A DNA stretch of 64,000 nucleotides from Kribbella capetownensis. GTDB lineage: Bacteria > Actinomycetota > Actinomycetes > Propionibacteriales > Kribbellaceae. Numbering within the stretch: the stretch's first letter is position 1; each line of letters begins with the position of its first letter. Positions 60,953-64,000 of this stretch are shown here, piece after piece. The notes under the pieces were generated by a model that had not been told where the DNA came from, ran no database searches, and saw nothing but the letters and a program-made list of their open reading frames with translations. Made by a program: the position numbers and the translations under genes. Location of the stretch: NCBI RefSeq assembly GCF_004331485.1, contig NZ_SJKD01000002.1, positions 1 to 64,000 of the forward strand, read 5' to 3'.

Positions 60953-61189
60953 GAAGCCTCCAGAGCTGGCCCCGCCGTCCTCTTACCGGCCAATGGTCCT
61001 CTTTGGATGCGGCTGGCCGGATGAGGTCTGCCATCGAATGCTCCGGGTCGTCGCCCCGCGCGATCGATGTCTTCCGGCTAGCTGGGTGTCGAGGATGGCC
61101 GTTGGCCATGTCGAAACGAGGCCGTTCGAGGTTGAGGCTTGAACAGTCCGGCGGTCGACGGCACCAACCATTAACGGCGAGGAGCATCC

Positions 61190-62155
61190 ATGCAGGAGAC
61201 GCAGCTCACGACGAGGCCATTGGGGCAGACCGGTCTCGAGATCACGCGCGTGGGGTTCGGCGCGTGGGCGATCGGAGGCGGTGGCTGGGAGTTCGGGTGG
61301 GGACCGCAGGACGACGAGCAGTCCATCGCGGCGATCCAGCGTGCCCTCGGGCTCGGGGTCAACTGGATCGACACTGCGGCCGCGTATGGCTTCGGCCGTT
61401 CCGAGCAGGTTGTCGCGCGGGCGCTTGAAGGCTTGCGCGTGGATGAGCGTCCGTATGTGTTCACGAAGGCGTCGCTGGTCGAGGGAGCCGGACGGAAGGT
61501 GGTGCACAGCCTCAAGCGGGACTCGGTCCTGCGTGAGGCTGAGGCTAGTCTTCAGCGGCTGAAGCTCGATGCCATCGATCTCTATCAGGTTCATTGGCCG
61601 ATGCCTGAGGAGGACATCGAGGAGGGCTGGGCGGCGTTCGCCGAGCTGAAGGAGCAGGGCATGGTGCGCCACATCGGCGTGTCCAACTTCGACGTCGATC
61701 AGATGCGCCTGGTTCAGCAGAGCGCCCCGATCGAGACGCTCCAGCCGCAGTACTCGTTGATCGACCGCGATGTCGACGAGTCCGCCCTTCCCTTTGCCGA
61801 GGGCGAGGGGATCGGCGTCATCGTCTACTCGCCGATGGCTTCAGGCTTGCTGACCGGCGCGATGACCCGCGAGCGGATCGCGAACCTGCCTGAAGACGAC
61901 TGGCGCAAGCACGACCAACGGTTCCGGGAGCCTTATCTCTCAGGGAATCTGGCGCTTGTCGATCGGCTGCAGAAGGTAGCGGACCGCCACGCTACGTCGC
62001 CCGGTGCGGTCGCGGTCGCCTGGACGCTGCTCAACCCTGCGGTGGATGGCGCAATTGTCGGCATGCGCCGCCCTGATCAGGTCGACCCGCTGATCGTCGC
62101 CGCCGATCTGGAACTCGACGAGACCGACCTGGCGATGATTGAGGGCAAGGCATGA
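61190..62155 (+). CDS. Aldo/keto reductase
   Basis: A 321-residue NADPH-dependent oxidoreductase with the (beta/alpha)8 fold. The catalytic set is visible: Asp in NWIDTAAAYGFGRSE, Tyr in the same segment, Lys in YVFTKASLV and His in YQVHWPMP. The cofactor end (WTLLNPAVDGAIVGMRRPDQ) is normal. The ATG follows CGAGGAGC. Its stop overlaps the next gene (ATGA). The natural carbonyl substrate is unknown. Confidence 0.88.
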   Translation: MQETQLTTRPLGQTGLEITRVGFGAWAIGGGGWEFGWGPQDDEQSIAAIQRALGLGVNWIDTAAAYGFGRSEQVVARALEGLRVDERPYVFTKASLVEGAGRKVVHSLKRDSVLREAEASLQRLKLDAIDLYQVHWPMPEEDIEEGWAAFAELKEQGMVRHIGVSNFDVDQMRLVQQSAPIETLQPQYSLIDRDVDESALPFAEGEGIGVIVYSPMASGLLTGAMTRERIANLPEDDWRKHDQRFREPYLSGNLALVDRLQKVADRHATSPGAVAVAWTLLNPAVDGAIVGMRRPDQVDPLIVAADLELDETDLAMIEGKA

Positions 62156-63066
62156 CGACAACCGGCAACGATGTTCGCGTCATCGGGTTCGTCGGCCTCG
62201 GTCACATGGGCGGCGGGATGGCTGCGCGCCTCCTCGCCGCGGGCTACACCGTCCATGGGATGAGCCGGTCGCGGGCCCGGGTGGAACCGTTGATCGCCGA
62301 GGGCCTGCAGTGGCGAGACACCGCGCGTGAGGTCGCGGATGCTGCCGACGTCGTTTTCACCTCCATCCCGGACGACGATGCTCTGAAGGCGGTCGCGTCC
62401 GGTCCGGGCGGCATTCTCGCCGGCCTCTCGGCCGGCAAGACGTGGGTGGATATGAGCACCGTGAGCCCGGGCGGGAGTCGCGACCTCGCAGCGCTCGCGG
62501 CGGCGAGGAAAGCGACCCTGCTCGACGCACCCGTGTCGGGCAGTGTTCGACAGGTAGAAGCCGGGACGTTGCCCATCATGGTCGGCGGCGATGCGAAGGC
62601 GTATGCGCGCGTCGAGCCGATCCTGCGCAATCTTGGCAAGCCGACGCGCGTCGGGTCGAATGGGCACGGTTTGGCGCTCAAGCTTGCGATCAACATCAGC
62701 CTGGGCGTTCAGATGCTCGCGCTTGCCGAAGGTCTCCTGCTGGCCGAGCGGTCCGGTGTCGACCGCACGCTCGCGCTGGAGTTGATGACCGGGAGCGCGA
62801 TCGGTTCGCCGATGCTCAAGGCGCGCGCACCCCTGATCCTCGACCTCCCGCAGGAGGCATGGTTCGACATCGGGCTTCTGCAGAAAGATCTCGTGCTCGC
62901 GCTCGACGCGGCACGTGGCCTCGGGATTCCGATCGGGACGGCCGCTTACGCCGACGAAGTACTGACCATCGCACACGCGCTCGGCTATCAGAGCCGAGAC
63001 ATCGCGGCCGTCTTCGAGGTGCTCGACCGTGTGACCTCACAGCGCGAGCCGACGGGTGCCGACTAG
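62152..63066 (+). CDS. 3-hydroxyisobutyrate-dehydrogenase-like oxidoreductase
   Basis: A 304-residue beta-hydroxyacid dehydrogenase with N-terminal Rossmann fold VIGFVGLGHMGGGMAARLLA, substrate motif LLDAPVSGSVRQVEAGTLPI and catalytic Lys in GNGHGLALKLAINISLG. The C-terminal helical domain ends KDLVLALDAARGLGIPI. It is coupled to the aldo/keto reductase, so both may act on one hydroxy or oxo compound. Substrate not assignable. Confidence 0.85.
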   Translation: MTTTGNDVRVIGFVGLGHMGGGMAARLLAAGYTVHGMSRSRARVEPLIAEGLQWRDTAREVADAADVVFTSIPDDDALKAVASGPGGILAGLSAGKTWVDMSTVSPGGSRDLAALAAARKATLLDAPVSGSVRQVEAGTLPIMVGGDAKAYARVEPILRNLGKPTRVGSNGHGLALKLAINISLGVQMLALAEGLLLAERSGVDRTLALELMTGSAIGSPMLKARAPLILDLPQEAWFDIGLLQKDLVLALDAARGLGIPIGTAAYADEVLTIAHALGYQSRDIAAVFEVLDRVTSQREPTGAD

Positions 63067-63226
63067 CCTCGTTCCGACATACCCACAAACGATGCCAGAG
63101 GGAAACCATGGGGCAGCCGTCAACCGGCGTAATGTCCGTAACAGAAGGCGCGATGGCGATAGCGATGCGCCCCGCGCCATGCCGCACCTAGCGGGTCCTG
63201 GCTAGGTGGTGGCAACCGCCGCAGCG

Positions 63227-63244
63227 TTGCACACCGGTGTGCAA
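63227..63244. promoter_or_regulatory. Perfect 18-bp palindrome before the epoxide hydrolase
   Basis: TTGCACACCGGTGTGCAA is fully self-complementary and lies 44 bases before the ATG at 63288. It is a strong operator candidate of TetR, LacI or GntR type; no regulator is adjacent in the window. Confidence 0.65.
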
Positions 63245-63287
63245 AAGCTTGCGGCACCGTGAAACGAGAGTTCAGGAGAACCAGGCG

Positions 63288-64000
63288 ATGACCACACCGC
63301 CCCCCGCACCATCAGACCTCGTCCGCCCGTTCCGTGTGGCGATCCCGGATTCCGAGATTGCGGACCTCAAGCAGCGGTTGACCAGGACTCGCTGGCCCGA
63401 TGCGGAAACCGTCCCCGACTGGTCGCAAGGTGTTCGGGTGGAGAACGCCAAGTCACTCGTCACGTATTGGGAGCGAGAGTATGACTGGCGCCGATTCGAG
63501 TCGGAGCTCAATCGTTTCCCGCAGTTCCTGACCACGATCGACGGACTGGATATCCACTTCATCCACGTCAAGTCCAAGAATCCGGACGCGATGCCCGTGA
63601 TCCTGACGCACGGATGGCCGGGTTCGGTCGTCGAATTCCTCAAGCTGATAGGCCCACTCACCGACCCGGTCGCCTTCGGGGGCGAGGTCGAAGAATCCTT
63701 TGACGTCGTCGTCCCGTCGCTGCCCGGATTCGGGTTCTCTGGAAAGCCGAGCGAAGCCGGCTGGACGGTGTCGCGCATTGCCGCCGCGTGGGTCGAGCTG
63801 ATGAAGCGTCTCGGTTACGAGAACTGGGCGGCTCAGGGCGGTGACTGGGGTTCGGTCGTGACCACAGCCCTCGGCGCCATGCGACCCGAGGGCCTGCTCG
63901 GAATTCACCTGAACACTCCATATGCCTTCCCCGCTCGAATACCCGACGCGCTGTCTCCGGAAGAGCACTACGCACTGGACGGCCTCACCCTCTACACCGG
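63288..64000 (+). CDS. Epoxide hydrolase (partial, runs off the window)
   Basis: The first 237 residues of an epoxide hydrolase with the N-terminal lid domain (RPFRVAIPDSEIADLKQRLT, RTRWPDA) and the hydrolase core (ILTHGWPGSVVEFLKLIGPL, VVPSLPGFGFSGKPSEAGW). The nucleophile Asp is in AAQGGDWGSVV. It keeps the usual Trp after the nucleophile, unlike its relative at 53289. The ATG is preceded by TTCAGGAGA. The catalytic His lies beyond the edge. Confidence 0.88.
   Translation, partial: MTTPPPAPSDLVRPFRVAIPDSEIADLKQRLTRTRWPDAETVPDWSQGVRVENAKSLVTYWEREYDWRRFESELNRFPQFLTTIDGLDIHFIHVKSKNPDAMPVILTHGWPGSVVEFLKLIGPLTDPVAFGGEVEESFDVVVPSLPGFGFSGKPSEAGWTVSRIAAAWVELMKRLGYENWAAQGGDWGSVVTTALGAMRPEGLLGIHLNTPYAFPARIPDALSPEEHYALDGLTLYT

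Noticed and set aside
1..64000. CRISPR arrays, complete tRNA/rRNA genes, toxin-antitoxin pairs, phage genes
   Set aside because: Looked for on both strands by eye; no regularly spaced repeats, no complete cloverleaf and no phage structural genes were seen.

Overview
The window is high-GC DNA with GTG/TTG starts, many ATGA/GTGA overlaps, purine-rich ribosome binding sites and soil-type catabolic content. It looks like an actinobacterial chromosome, and the gene families resemble Kribbella or a close relative (inference, no rRNA present). No complete RNA gene, CRISPR array, replication origin or intact mobile element was seen.

Layout. 0-10.5 kb is a mosaic: an MHS-type MFS transporter with an epoxide hydrolase, a ParB-like protein, a tRNA-Lys 3' remnant beside a truncated gene, two tandem DUF1254/DUF1214 proteins, a dead IS3 element, and an intact ArsR/SRPBCC pair (with a 13-bp inverted-repeat operator over the start codon) followed by a decayed second copy. 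10.7-25.8 kb is a catabolic cluster: a triple-domain dehydroshikimate dehydratase fusion, an aldehyde dehydrogenase and ThDP enzyme, a Liv-type ABC transporter with a LivM-LivG fusion, a TetR regulator, an AroE-like dehydrogenase, then citryl-CoA lyase, CoA-transferase and IclR. Four promoters here carry one shared ~21-bp operator.

26-44 kb is a xyloglucan (plant hemicellulose) utilisation locus: secreted GH74 and GH12 endo-enzymes, an oligosaccharide ABC importer, GH31 alpha-xylosidase, GH42 beta-galactosidase, GH3 beta-glucosidase, a ROK and a LacI regulator. Near-identical TCGAAGCGCTTCGA palindromes stand before GH3, GH12, the lacI gene and a remnant lacI/ABC-permease scar.

44-60 kb is an accessory zone around a large LuxR (LAL) regulator. 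It holds SRPBCC proteins, orotate-PRTase-like paralogues, VOC and alpha/beta hydrolases and many pseudogenes. Eight promoters there share a 17-bp dyad (CCAGGG-N5-CCCTGG type), suggesting an undescribed regulon. The end (60-64 kb) has an aldo/keto reductase, a 3-hydroxyisobutyrate-dehydrogenase-like protein and an epoxide hydrolase cut by the window edge.
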